The notes beneath the pieces were generated by a model. That model made no database searches, was not told where the DNA came from, and saw only the letters and a list, made by a program, of their open reading frames with translations. From Miscanthus floridulus (Eukaryota > Streptophyta > Magnoliopsida > Poales > Poaceae), in contig NC_089581.1 in NCBI RefSeq assembly GCF_019320115.1, forward strand, positions 96,381,316 through 96,445,315: a stretch of DNA of 64,000 nt. Direction: 5' to 3'. Below, piece after piece: positions 44,991 to 55,169 of the stretch. The stretch's first letter is position 1. Each line of letters begins with the position of its first letter. The position numbers and the translations under genes were made by a program.

Positions 44991-45132
44991 CGAGGCATGG
45001 CCGATGGTCTTGGTGGATGGACAAAAAAGTGATCTAGCAAGCGGTGTAGTTGCACACTTGGTCACACGGATGAATCAATGTTGACAGTCATTAGCTCCTC
45101 CTCTTTGGGTAACCTAATATTGGTCCCTGACA

Positions 45133-45144
45133 GTAGCCCCCGAG
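45133..45144 (-). other. Polypurine tract of the minus-strand gypsy
   Basis: CTCGGGGGCTAC on the minus strand, immediately before TGTCAGGG. Confidence 0.65.
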
Positions 45145-45998
45145 CCCTCAGGCGAGTCGAGTAGAATTGCCTAGGTGATTTTTTGACTTATCGTGGGTGC
45201 ACACGAGCGCACCTGGTGGGTGTGGCCCCTGAGCCTATGGAGGAGTAGGATACTACTTCAGATGGTTTTCTAAAAGAGAGGATTCTGAGAGCCCTGGCCC
45301 TCTATTGTTGCCCATGGCATGCTCTGAAGATGGTGATTTCTTCTTCGCCATGGTTGGACCCTTCGTGGGTATGGTCGTGAGATTTGGTTGTTGTTTAGCT
45401 GGATAGTTTGATTGGGTCCCGATATCCCATTCGTGGAGATTCGGTCAGGGAAAGCCTGACTGAGACTTAATCATGGGCTAAGATGCCAGTGGCACATGTG
45501 CGTCTAGGTGCTAGCCGCTTGTGGGCCCTAGCTCTTTCCACCCTTTTGTTGTAGGGGTGTTTGGAGCGGCTGTTGGACCTATTGATGGGCCAACTGTTGG
45601 ACTCCTAGGCCTAGATGGGCCATAGATGCGCTTTTGATCCATATTCCTTTTACTCATAACGAGTCCTGGTCCACCTGAGAAGGCGAAACGTCCGGTGAGT
45701 TTCCTAAAGGAAAGGATAGAGATTGCATGTGCGTATCCCATGGCATGACATTGTGGTAGATCATGGGAGGTGCGGAGATCTAGGGGGACAGTTGGTTTCC
45801 TCACATCCGTCGCCCCTATAAAACCAAAGGGTTCACCCCTAGGGTTTCATACTTTGCCTCCTTGCCTTCGCATCTGCAGCCTCCGCCGCCAATCGCCTAA
45901 GTTCTCCGCATCCGTGTCTTAGCCGTAGTTGAGTTCGCATCCACCCACCCCATCTTTGAACAGAGCCATGGTGCTATTCTGATGTTACCCTCTAGCAC
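45145..45998 (+). promoter_or_regulatory. Upstream region and TATA box of the antisense gene
   Basis: TATAAAA at 45817-45823 (CGCCCCTATAAAACCAAAGG) on the plus strand, followed by a leader with CCTAGGGTTTC and a CT-rich stretch, 176 bases before the ATG at 45999. The remainder of the interval is repetitive gypsy sequence without a frame. Confidence 0.5.
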
Positions 45999-47670
45999 AT
46001 GGAGGGCCTTGTCCACCATGACCTTCTCTACGCACGGACCGCCATCGAGGAGTGGCGGCTGCCTAGCGAGGAGGACATAGCGTCGCCGCCCGATGGCTAT
46101 GTCATCTTGTTTGTGCATTTCCATGAGCAGGGGCTTGCAACTCCTGCTCACAAATTTCTCTAGGGGTTGCTGCACTACTACCAAATCAAGTTGCAGCATC
46201 TTAATCTGAATGGAATCCAGCACATGGCGGTGTTTGTCACCCTATGTGAGGGATTCCTAGGGATTAGTTCACACTTTGATCTGTGGCAGTACTTCTTCAC
46301 CGTCACCCTTTAGAAGAAATGGGAGAAGAAGCAAGAGCTGAGCACACCGATGGGATGCGCCAACATTCAACTCTGGAACAACCGAGTCGGCGAATACCCG
46401 CCAATGCATTTGTCAACCTCCAACAAAAGGTGGCATTCACATTGGTTCTTTCTCAAGAACAATGCAGTTTCCCTCCTGCTAGTGTTCACTGGGCACCTAG
46501 TCAAAGAGGTCCCAGACTCATGGAGGAAGTGGGGTCTCCTAGAGAAGGACAAGAAGAAGATCTGGGACCACCTCATTGCCATTTGGATCCTGAAGGAGAG
46601 GGCCTAAAGGAGTTTGGCATCATCGGCACCTACCATGCGAGGAGGGTGGCACCACTAATGAGGCGGGCACTTCCCCTATATGTGATGGTGCTCAGGGCAT
46701 CATTCTATGGGACGACGCTTGCTGAGGGGGTGCTCTCCCCCTCTAAAGTGGCACAGCATATCAAGGAGGTCATAGAGTCTCCCCAAGATAGCGTGGGTGC
46801 CCCCCTTGATTTTGTGTACCTAGTGCTAGATCACCCCCGATGCTGTCGGAGGCCGGATACACCATCTTGGTAAGTTTTCCCTTCCTCATGCCTTCTCTTT
46901 AATTGAACTCCTGACACCTCGATACTAACATTGAGATTGGGGTACCAGCCAAGGGACCTCATCCTCAGGGATCACCTAGTTCCATTGCCGAGGGACCCAG
47001 CCATGAGGGCAGTGAACCATGCCGAGGCCGAGCGGCAGAGGAAGGCAAAGGAGGACGAGAGGAAGAAGAAGCAGAGGAAGCTACTAGCGCGATAGCAAGG
47101 GGAGGAAACTAATAGTGATGATGATGACGACGACAAAGTTGATGAGGAGGTAGTCGATGACACCGAGCGTGATGGCCTAAAGAGCGAGGACATGCTGATA
47201 AGTGCCCACTCATCCTTGCAAGGGTCGGGACCTATCCCATTTCACGGAGGGGAAAGCATGTCCGTGAGGTTGGTGGAGACGGGCTGGACTGTCGGCCCGT
47301 CCTTAGAACTAGCAGGGGCAGGTGGATCCACCACTATGCCTAAGGTGCCAGTGGAGGGGGTGGCCTTGTCACCTCACCTCAAGGGGCAGCAAGGGTGGGC
47401 GAATCTACTGCCATGCCTAATGTGCCATTGAAGGGGTGTGGCTTCGCTGCCATGCCCCAAGAGCCAACAGGGGTGGGCGGTTCTACCGCTGTGCCCGAGG
47501 TGCCGATGGAGGGGGGTGCTTCCACCGCCATGCCCCCAAATACAAGGGAGGCGAGCCCCTCTACCCAAGAGCAGGGGGCGGGCTCAAAACAGCCCTGCCC
47601 TAATGAGGTGGAGCAAGGACCTAGGGGTTCATGCCCCAAACATATCCTCCGCCCAATAGTGCTGATGTAA
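45999..47670 (+). pseudogene. Antisense 'putative gypsy type transposon' (PF04195) gene
   Basis: The reading starts MEGLVHHDLLYARTAIEEWR and continues SPPDGYVILFVHFHEQGLAT, LCEGFLGISSHFDLWQYFF, NNRVGEYPPMHLSTSN and KEVPDSWRKWGLLEKDKK. Then, after a frame change near 46600, GIIGTYHARRVAPLMRRALP. This is the grass-specific family annotated in Pfam as putative gypsy type transposon. In-frame TAG codons at 46161 and 46311, TAA at 46605 and the frameshift disable it. A donor GTAAGT (46870) and an acceptor AG (46947) bound an intron of about 80 bp. Exon 2 has a KAKEDERKKKQRK basic run and an Asp-rich run (DSDDDDDDK-like), a stop at about 47093, and a Pro/Gly-rich tail. It runs opposite to the LTR at 43413-45132, as known for Tat-lineage gypsy elements with an extra antisense gene between pol and the 3' LTR. 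The function of the protein is unknown. Confidence 0.75.
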
Positions 47671-47754
47671 GTTGTTGACTCCTCTGTTTTCTCTGTTTTT
47701 CTTTGGTTTCAGCGTGACTTATGCCTTTTATTTCTTGCAACGTTTTGAGATGGG

Positions 47755-47854
47755 NNNNNNNNNNNNNNNNNNNNNNNNNNNNNNNNNNNNNNNNNNNNNN
47801 NNNNNNNNNNNNNNNNNNNNNNNNNNNNNNNNNNNNNNNNNNNNNNNNNNNNNN
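47755..47854. other. Assembly gap (100 Ns)
   Basis: Exactly 100 undetermined bases, a conventional placeholder of unknown true size. The gypsy interior on the left and the copia 3' part on the right are unrelated, so the joint is not supported by sequence. Confidence 0.98.
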
Positions 47855-49750
47855 CCATAAAAGTGACAAGTATTGGATTGATCTAGAGTCACTTTGATTA
47901 AAAGGTCCTCAAGTTGGAAACATGTTTACAAGTGTTTGAGGTACCTAAATTTGGTTTTGAAATGATCTAGAAGCATGACAAGATATGAGTACAAGGCCAT
48001 TTGATTGAGAAGTGTACTTGGCACACTTTTGGTACTCAAATTGAGAAGATCAAAATCAAATTCAAGATGAAGATAAAGTTTAAGTTCTAGTTGTGATTGA
48101 AGATCATTTGGTAGAAAGAAAAGGACTTAAACAAGTAGAAAGAAAAGGACTTAAAGAAGGAATCAAGGTTACTCATCAAGTTAAGTCCATCACTTGGATC
48201 AATCAATCAAGTCATTTCAAGTGAGTATCAAGAATGGTTCTTGGAGAGAGGTCACTTCTCCCTAGTGTAGGGGCTTGCCGCCTATGTGTAGGTAAACCAA
48301 GTGTGGTACTTGGAAGGCTAACATGGAAGTGGTGATCCGAGGAACATTTGAGATGCTTAGTTGAAGCAATCAAAAGGATTGATCAAGAAAAGCAAGCAAC
48401 ACCCAAAAGAGAGCTAGTCATGATATTTCAAGTGGTATTCTCAAATTGATGCTCTTATGCAAGCAAAGATCAAAAGATAAAGCAAGTCAACCACAACAAG
48501 AAAGTGCACTTGATCATAAGTGGTATTCATCTCATATGGGTGAAGAATGGAATTCAAATTGATATCTATTGGTCTTCACCAAGCTTATAATTGGACTTCA
48601 CATTGCTATTGGAGTAATGAATTGGAATCTATGTGACTATCCTCTACTCCAACATAGCAAAGGTATCATTGTAATGTGCATGATCATTTCATACCTTACT
48701 AGTATGCGGTTAGTGCATATAGTACATGCTTCATAGGATCATGCATTACAAATGAAATGTTTGAAATTCATAGCCTACCACTATTGCTTGAATGATTACT
48801 TGATCTAGTGGTTAGTACATGAATTTGTTCATGAGCTAGTAAACCCAAGTACTTGACTTAAATTGGATTGCTAACAAGTGACAAGTACAACATTGGCAAG
48901 ATAACCCTTGCAAGAGGTGTGAAGAAGCTTGTCATTGGTTCAAACCGAACTTGGAAGCTTAGGCAAATCATTTTAGCTCAAGTCAATCATAGAAGCTCAT
49001 GATAGTGATAAGAGTACAAGCACAAGACAACAATGCAAATGGATATCTAGTTTATATGTTTCAAATGGTATCTAGACCCAAGTATTTTATCAAGAATCTA
49101 CAAATGATGTCTAGATCAACTCACAAGTGATATCCTATAAGTGGTACTCATGAAGATAGCAAATGTTCAAGAAATGGTCTTTATTGATAAATCAAACAAG
49201 TGGTTCCATACTAGAAGATTCTTTCAAATGGTATTCACTTTCTACAAGTGGTATCTATACATAGTAGATGATGGTTCCACAAGTGATCCTCAACTTTAAG
49301 TGATCATCAAATGAAGAATGCATCCCTCACCTACAAGAGCTTAAGTGAAATAAAATGGATGACCCATACATAGAATGATAAGATACATGTAATACAAGTT
49401 GCAACTTCTAAATGGTATCTACATGTAGTGTCATTCTAACAATCAAGTAATGTCCATCAAAAATGCAAGTCTCAACCATCTACCCCAAAATGCATACCTT
49501 TGCATCAATAAGAAGCACACCTTTTATGGAAATTGATGACAAAGGGGGAGAGATTGTACAAAGATATGAAGCTTGATTGAATGGGGGAGAGAATGTATAA
49601 TGGAAGAGATGAGATACAAAGAAATAGAGGGTGGACATGGACAAAGAGGGAGCAACATTGGAGAAAAGAATGGATCACAAGTCTTGGACAAGAGAAGCAC
49701 ACAAATAGGGGGAGCAAGCTCATGAACTTTAATTGATTGCATTTGATATG
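47855..49750 (+). mobile_element. SIRE/Maximus-like copia, noncoding 3' interior
   Basis: AT-rich sequence made of many short phrases (CAAGTGGTATC, AAGTGATC, GATATCTAG) without long frames. Near the end are GATGACAAAGGGGGAGAG and AATGGGGGAGAG purine runs, as found before and around the polypurine tract of SIRE/Maximus copia elements. The coding part would lie to the left, in or beyond the gap. Confidence 0.6.
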
Positions 49751-50139
49751 TGCATAATCATGTGCTTGCTTGCATTGCATAAGCTTTTAAATTCAATATG
49801 CATGCTTGTGTGGTGTATGCTAGTTATAGAACTTGGATGATGATTTGATAACTATCATGCATAGGATGATAGCTAGACACTTGTTATGCTTTTCAAGTAA
49901 TGCTAGTACCATGTTTTTAATATTGATCTCATGAGGTATCTAGTGCTTTTATTATCAATTGATATCTAGCTAACCATGGTGCTAAGGATGAACTTAAAGT
50001 TGCAACTCCAATTCGGTAGGATTCGGTGCTTTCGGGAAAATGGAATATCTATTTTCTATTGCGCCGGATGCAAATTCTTGTGGTTAGCACACTTGAGCAA
50101 GGGTGAAGAAAATGGAGAAGATGCTGGCGTCGGTCAACT

Positions 50140-50450
50140 GACCGGACGCTGGATCTGAATGCACCGGACGCTGGCAGGCTGTGTCCGGTCGCACTGACGT
50201 ACGGTGACGCAGTAGCTGAAGAGTGACCGGACGCAGGCTGCGTCCGATCGCGTTCGACCGGACGCGTCCGGTCATGCTCGGGAGCTTACTAGAAACGACC
50301 GGATGCTGGGGGTTCAGCGTCCGGTCAGTTGAAGCTGCTGCGTCCGGTCAGGTCAAGTGACCGTTGGAACCGGGACACGTGGTCGTCTATGAGCGACCGG
50401 ACGCTGAGGTCCAGCGTCCGGTCAACTCGACCAGAGCGTCCGGTCGGCCC
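50140..50450. repeat. ACCGGACGC / GCGTCCGGT motif cluster
   Basis: More than ten direct and inverted copies of a 9-base CpG-rich motif in the U3 region upstream of the TATA box. Confidence 0.8.
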
Positions 50451-50496
50451 GACCGTTGCCCAGTGAAGGGGTAACGGCTAGTTTAGCCCTTGGGGC

Positions 50497-50504
50497 TATA
50501 AATA
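50497..50504 (+). promoter_or_regulatory. TATA box of the SIRE-like LTR
   Basis: TATAAATA in TTGGGGCTATAAATAGAAG. Confidence 0.65.
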
Positions 50505-51589
50505 GAAGTGGCCTTCGGCCATGGCTGGAGTGGAGCACCTCAAGGGACTTAGTGTCCATGCTTGTGAGTGCTTGGGAGCCCTCCATCACACACATACTTG
50601 ATAGTGATCATTCGATTGTGTGAGTGAGCGATTCTAGTGCGATTGCATTGTGAGGTTGCATCGAGTGGCACTAGGTGATCGAGTTGCAAGCCGGTGGTGC
50701 TTGTTACTCTTGGAGGTTGCCACCTCCTAGACGGCTTGGTGGTGGTCTCCGTCGAAGCCCGCAAGAAGCTTGTGCGGTGCTCCGGAGAAGTGCTTGTGAG
50801 GGGTACTTGTGCTCGCCCCGCGGGAGTCGCAAAGAGCAACTTTAGTAAAGTGTGTCATTGAGCTACCCTCACTCAAGGGGTAGGTTCTTGCGGCGCCCGA
50901 CGTGCGGGCTTAGCGGGTGATGCTAATTAGCCGCCGAACCACCAAGTGAGCAGTCGACACAACGGGGACTAGCGTGTTGGCAAACACGTGAACCTCGGGA
51001 GAAAAATCATCGTGTCAACCTTATTCTTCCCGTTGGTTTGCATCCCCATTACACAAGCTTGCAATTACTTTTATACATATTAAGCTTGTGTAGTTGCTCT
51101 TGTAATTAGATAGCTTGTGTAGCTTGCTAATTACCTTCTTGCTTGTGTAGCATAGAAGTAGCTCCCTTGCGTGGCTAATTTGGTTTTAGTAACCTTGTTA
51201 GTCACATTGCTTAGTTTGTGTAGCTAAGTATTTGAGCTCTCTAGTTAGGCATTGGTTGCCTTGTTATTGAGCATTGCTAGTGAGCATCGTTAGCTTTGTG
51301 CTTTTGCTTACTAGCATGTGTAGGAGCTTCCTTGTTTCTTAAAGTACTAGTGGCATAGGTTTGTGTAACCTTGCTCCTAGAATTGTTTAGGAGAGCTCTA
51401 ACTAGCCCGGCACCTTTGTTGCATAATTGTTATCTTTGCAAGGTGCTAGTGAATATATATAGTGGGGTATAGTCTTGGCTAGACCGATAGTTTTAATTCC
51501 GCATTTGTATCGGTTAGCCGACGCGATTAATTTTAGAAAAGACTATTCACCCCCCTCTAGTCGCCATCTCGACCCTTCACCTGTTGAGC

Positions 51590-54500
51590 CACAATGTAGA
51601 CATCTTTTCCTAGATAGACGGAATTCTGTCGAATCTCGACTAGCCCAAGCTTAGGGATCTGTCTGGTTACTCCAGGATGAAACCAATGGCATTTGAATAT
51701 GACAAGAGTAAGAGGTTTGGAACCATAGAATGATAGTTCATAGATTTCTTCAATTCTTCTATAATAGTCGAGTCCATCAGTGCTGGACGTAACAACTCCG
51801 CTGTTTGTGGTTTTTCAATTGGACCGACTCTGCTCGTAGCTTGCTATGTAAAAACGATATCCATTCATGTCATAACCGGTAAATGACTTGACCCTAATGG
51901 CACAGCCATTTACAACCTGTCTCAGCTTGTCACTTATAGACACATCAGTTTGGGCTTTCTGTTTGAACCAACAAATGAAATCGGGGCTCCCTGGTCCCGC
52001 ACCCCATGAAAGAAGGGTATCATTTTCTTGCGGGGTAGGTTGCCTTGATCCATGCCAGGATTGACGAAGAAATTCCCTGTACCAATGAGAAACAAGGGGG
52101 TTGGACGAAGAAACATGGACATACGGTGAAATGAAACAAGTTCGTTCAGAACTTACCCAATGAACGGTTGCACCTCGACAAGGTTGGTCAACACATATAG
52201 CATGATACTATGACACTTCATTTTTCAATTGCTTAGTGGTCGATGCACTTGCGCTTCCGAGTTGCCCTTGGAAAAGGCTGAGGTTCGATTCATTTTCGCC
52301 AGCATTGTAATGAGGGGGTGGATTATAAATGCTAGGAAGTTTCTCAGTGTAGTATTTCTCTGTGAAGTTCGACACCTCCTCTAGAATGTATGCCTCTGCA
52401 ATGAAAGCCTCAATTTTGGCTTTATTTCTACATTTTTTGCAAAGAGTCTTCAGACATCTCTCGATTGGATAGCACCAACGGTTCTGCACGGCCCCCCCCA
52501 TCCATGCCTCATACGGGAGGTGCAAAATCAAATGTTGCATCGGCAAGAAGAAGCCGGGTGGAAAGATCTTCTCCAAATTACAAAGCAACACGGGTGCCAA
52601 TTTTTCCAAGTCATCAATGACGATCCAAGATAGCTCCTTGGCACAAAGCTGGCGGAATAAGTAGCTCAACTCTACCAGCACTTGCCAAATATGCTTCGAG
52701 ACATAGCCTCAAACCATCGCCGGAAGAACCCGCTCAATCCATATGTGGTAGTCATGACTCTTCATCCTGTTTACTCACAGAGTGCCTAAGTTCACTCCCC
52801 TCTTTAGATTCGTTGCATACCCATCAGGGAACATTAGCGTCTTGATCCATTCAAGTACTTCCCTCCTTTGGTCCTTTTTCAAGACAAAATCAGCCTTAGG
52901 CCTTTTCTAGGTCTTACCACGACTAGGACGCTGCATCTCTTGATTTGGTCTATCGCACAATGTTGCTAGGTCCGCTCTAGCCTTAGGGTTGTCCTTAGAC
53001 TTTTTAGTGTCCATGAGTGTTGCCCAAAGTGCCTTGGCGATATTCTTTTTAGTGTGCATTACATCAATGTTATGTGGCAGAAGAAGGTCATCGAAATAGG
53101 GGAGCCTTGTCATGCCTGAGATATGAGTCCACATATGTTGCTCACCATATCCCACAAAACCACCTTCATTAGGCACGAGAGCATCTATCTAAGCATGAAC
53201 CTCAGCACCAGTCATCATTCGCGGTGCAGGGTTTGTCACTTTGACACCTTTCATAAAGTTCTTGATGTCTTGTCTGAATGGATGGTCAAGAGGTAGGAAT
53301 TGACGATGTCTGTCGAACGATGAATACTTGCCACCCTTCTACAACCAAATGAACCTCACACCTTCCTTGCATATTGGGCATGGGAACTTCCCATGAACAC
53401 ACCAGGTGCAGAATATCCCATATGCTAGGAAGTCATGCAGGGAGTAGTGGTACCAAACGTGCATTTTGAAGGTTGTCTTTGTAGCTCGATCGTATGTCCA
53501 TACCCCTTTGTCCCAAGCACATACCAATTCATCAAACACGGGCTCCATGAACACACCCATATTACTCCCTGGGTGTCTAGGAATTATCAACGACAAGAAT
53601 ACGTTATGTCATTGAAAGGAGACACCAGGGGGGAGATTAAGGGGGATAACAAAGACGGGCCAACATGTGTATGGGCTAGCCATCATTCCATAAGGATTGA
53701 AGCCATCTATTGCCAGCGCGACACGTACATTATGAGCCTCATCTGCTTTGTCATGATGTTTGTTAGTAAAGCAGATCCAAGCTTCACCATCGGATGGATG
53801 TACCATCTTGTCAGGATAGTACCGTTTGCCATTTTTGTGCCATGTCATCTGTTTTGTGGATTCCTCGATCATGTATAGCCGTTGGATCCTCGGTAGGAAC
53901 GGAAGGTACCGTAGGATTTTCACGGGGATCGTAAGTTGCCTCTTATGGCCATCATCAGAGTCTACCTCCAGGTACCTAGAGGATTCACACTTTGGACAGA
54001 ACTTTGCATGCTCGTGTTCTTTCCTAAACAGGACGCACCCCATTGGACAAGCATGTATCTGCTCATACGACATCTTAAGTGCTCAAAGAAGTTTCTGTGA
54101 CTCGTACATGCTCTTTGGCAGAATGTGGCCCTCTGGAAGTAGGGTGCCAATCACAGCCAACATCTTATCGAAGCCAGGTCGACTCAAGTTTAACTCGGAC
54201 TTCAACCCCATTAAGCGTCCAATGGCATCTAGTTGAGACACCGTTGACCGATCATGAAGGGGTTTTTGTGCCGAGTCCATCATGTCGTAGAACGCCTGTG
54301 CGGCTGCCTCCATCTCCTCCTTCTCACGTCCCTCATTGAACTATCCTTGGTGAAAGTCATCTAACATGTCTGGTACCTTGACATCAACATCAAAAGCCTC
54401 CACCCATGGTCTCACCACCTCCTCTCTCATATGATGGGCTTCACCATGGTGGACCCACCGGGTGTAGTCTGGCGTAAATCCATTCTTCACAAGATGTTTA

Positions 54501-54667
54501 CCCATTTCCACCTTGTTTACCCTCCTCCTGTTTCCACATTTGCTGCAGGGACACAAAACTAGGCAATATCCTTTAGCAGCCTTGCCAAATGCACTGTTCA
54601 AGAAAGCATCGGTCTTGTTCATCCATTCCGTGGTGTAATCACTCTGACTTCTCCAACCCATGTACAT
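51590..54667 (-). pseudogene. CACTA TNPD transposase, interrupted only by in-frame stops
   Basis: Minus-strand domain order: transposase-associated N-terminal domain (54667-54341; MYMGWRSQSDYTTEW and CPCSKCGNRRRV), transposase core of the Tnp2 type (54313-about 52900; MSYEQIHACPMGCVLFRKE, FCPKCESSRYLEV, FNPYGMMASPYTCWPVFV, WYHYSLHDFLAYGIF, MTRLPYFDDLLLPHNIDVMH), DUF4218 (52681-52208; FPPGFFLPMQHLILHLPYEA, RWCYPIERCLKTL), and DUF4216 (about 51930-51600; GCAIRVKSFTGYDMNGYRFY). From 54667 to 52208 all blocks stay in one frame, with about seven single stop codons between them (for example at 54341, 54083, 53609, 53339, 52907). Several lie where a C-to-T or G-to-A change would explain the stop. 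The enzyme would cut and join CACTA ends in the nucleus; this copy cannot make it in full length. Confidence 0.85.
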
Positions 54668-54778
54668 CCACTGACGATCACCAATCCTCTAACATATGTA
54701 TCAGCAAGTAATGTAACCATCAATTGCATCTACATGGTGTTCCTACTATCTAATAGGTGAGGATAGGTCCTAATCCCA

Positions 54779-54977
54779 CCTGTGGATGCGTAGATGAGGT
54801 TAGTTTCCATGCTCTATTCCTATCCAAGACAGAATTTCAGCAGCACCTCCCTGCTGTTCTCCAGATACACGTCCTACTAAAGAAGAGTGCGTATCCAGAG
54901 AACCACAGGGAGGTGATGCCGAAACTCTATATCGGATCGGAGCAGACCATGAAAACTAACCCATCTATGCATCCACG
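54779..54977. repeat. ~90-bp-arm inverted repeat upstream of TNPD
   Basis: The arm 54779-54872 (CCTGTGGATGCGTAGATGAG...) is complementary, with mismatches, to 54888-54977; the loop is about 15 bases. It lies just upstream of the transposase start, in what would be leader or first intron. Confidence 0.75.
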
Positions 54978-55169
54978 GGCTGTCCAAAAAACGTGGACAA
55001 TCCGTGCTGAGGATGTCTTCACCTAAGAATGCCTTCAGCTCATTATGCTGAAATTGATCTTGCATGGTTGCTGAGGTCCTACAAGAAGGAAAAAAGGAAA
55101 AGTGGCCTACTATGATTATGGAGTGCATAGATAAGAGAGGTCAGAATAACAGTTGAAAGGTAGGAAAGT

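Larger units (their letters stand above)
43413..45132 (-). repeat. 3' LTR (1720 bp) of a minus-strand gypsy element
   Basis: Minus strand begins TGTCAGGGACCAATATTAGG (45132) and ends CGAAACACCGATA (43413; expected CGACA, one base changed). A TATA box (CTATAAAAGG, 43723-43732) and a leader follow in the right order. Immediately upstream on the minus strand lies a polypurine tract, CTCGGGGGCTAC, so this is the 3' LTR and the interior lies to the right. The U3 region contains a 29-bp tandem array. Confidence 0.8.
49751..51579 (+). repeat. SIRE/Maximus-like copia 3' LTR
   Basis: Contains the family's typical ACCGGACGC / GCGTCCGGT cluster (50140-50450), a TATA box at 50497, a leader, and the end ACTATTCACCCCCCTCTAGT + CGCCATCTCGACC. 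No primer-binding site follows: at about 51580 it passes directly into CACTA transposase sequence. This makes it a 3' LTR, probably inserted in the CACTA. The exact LTR start is not certain. Confidence 0.7.

Noticed and set aside
43413..45132. Plus-strand 5' LTR belonging to the PF04195 gene
   Set aside because: The TG...CA ends, TATA box and polypurine tract are all on the minus strand, so the gene is antisense to the LTR.
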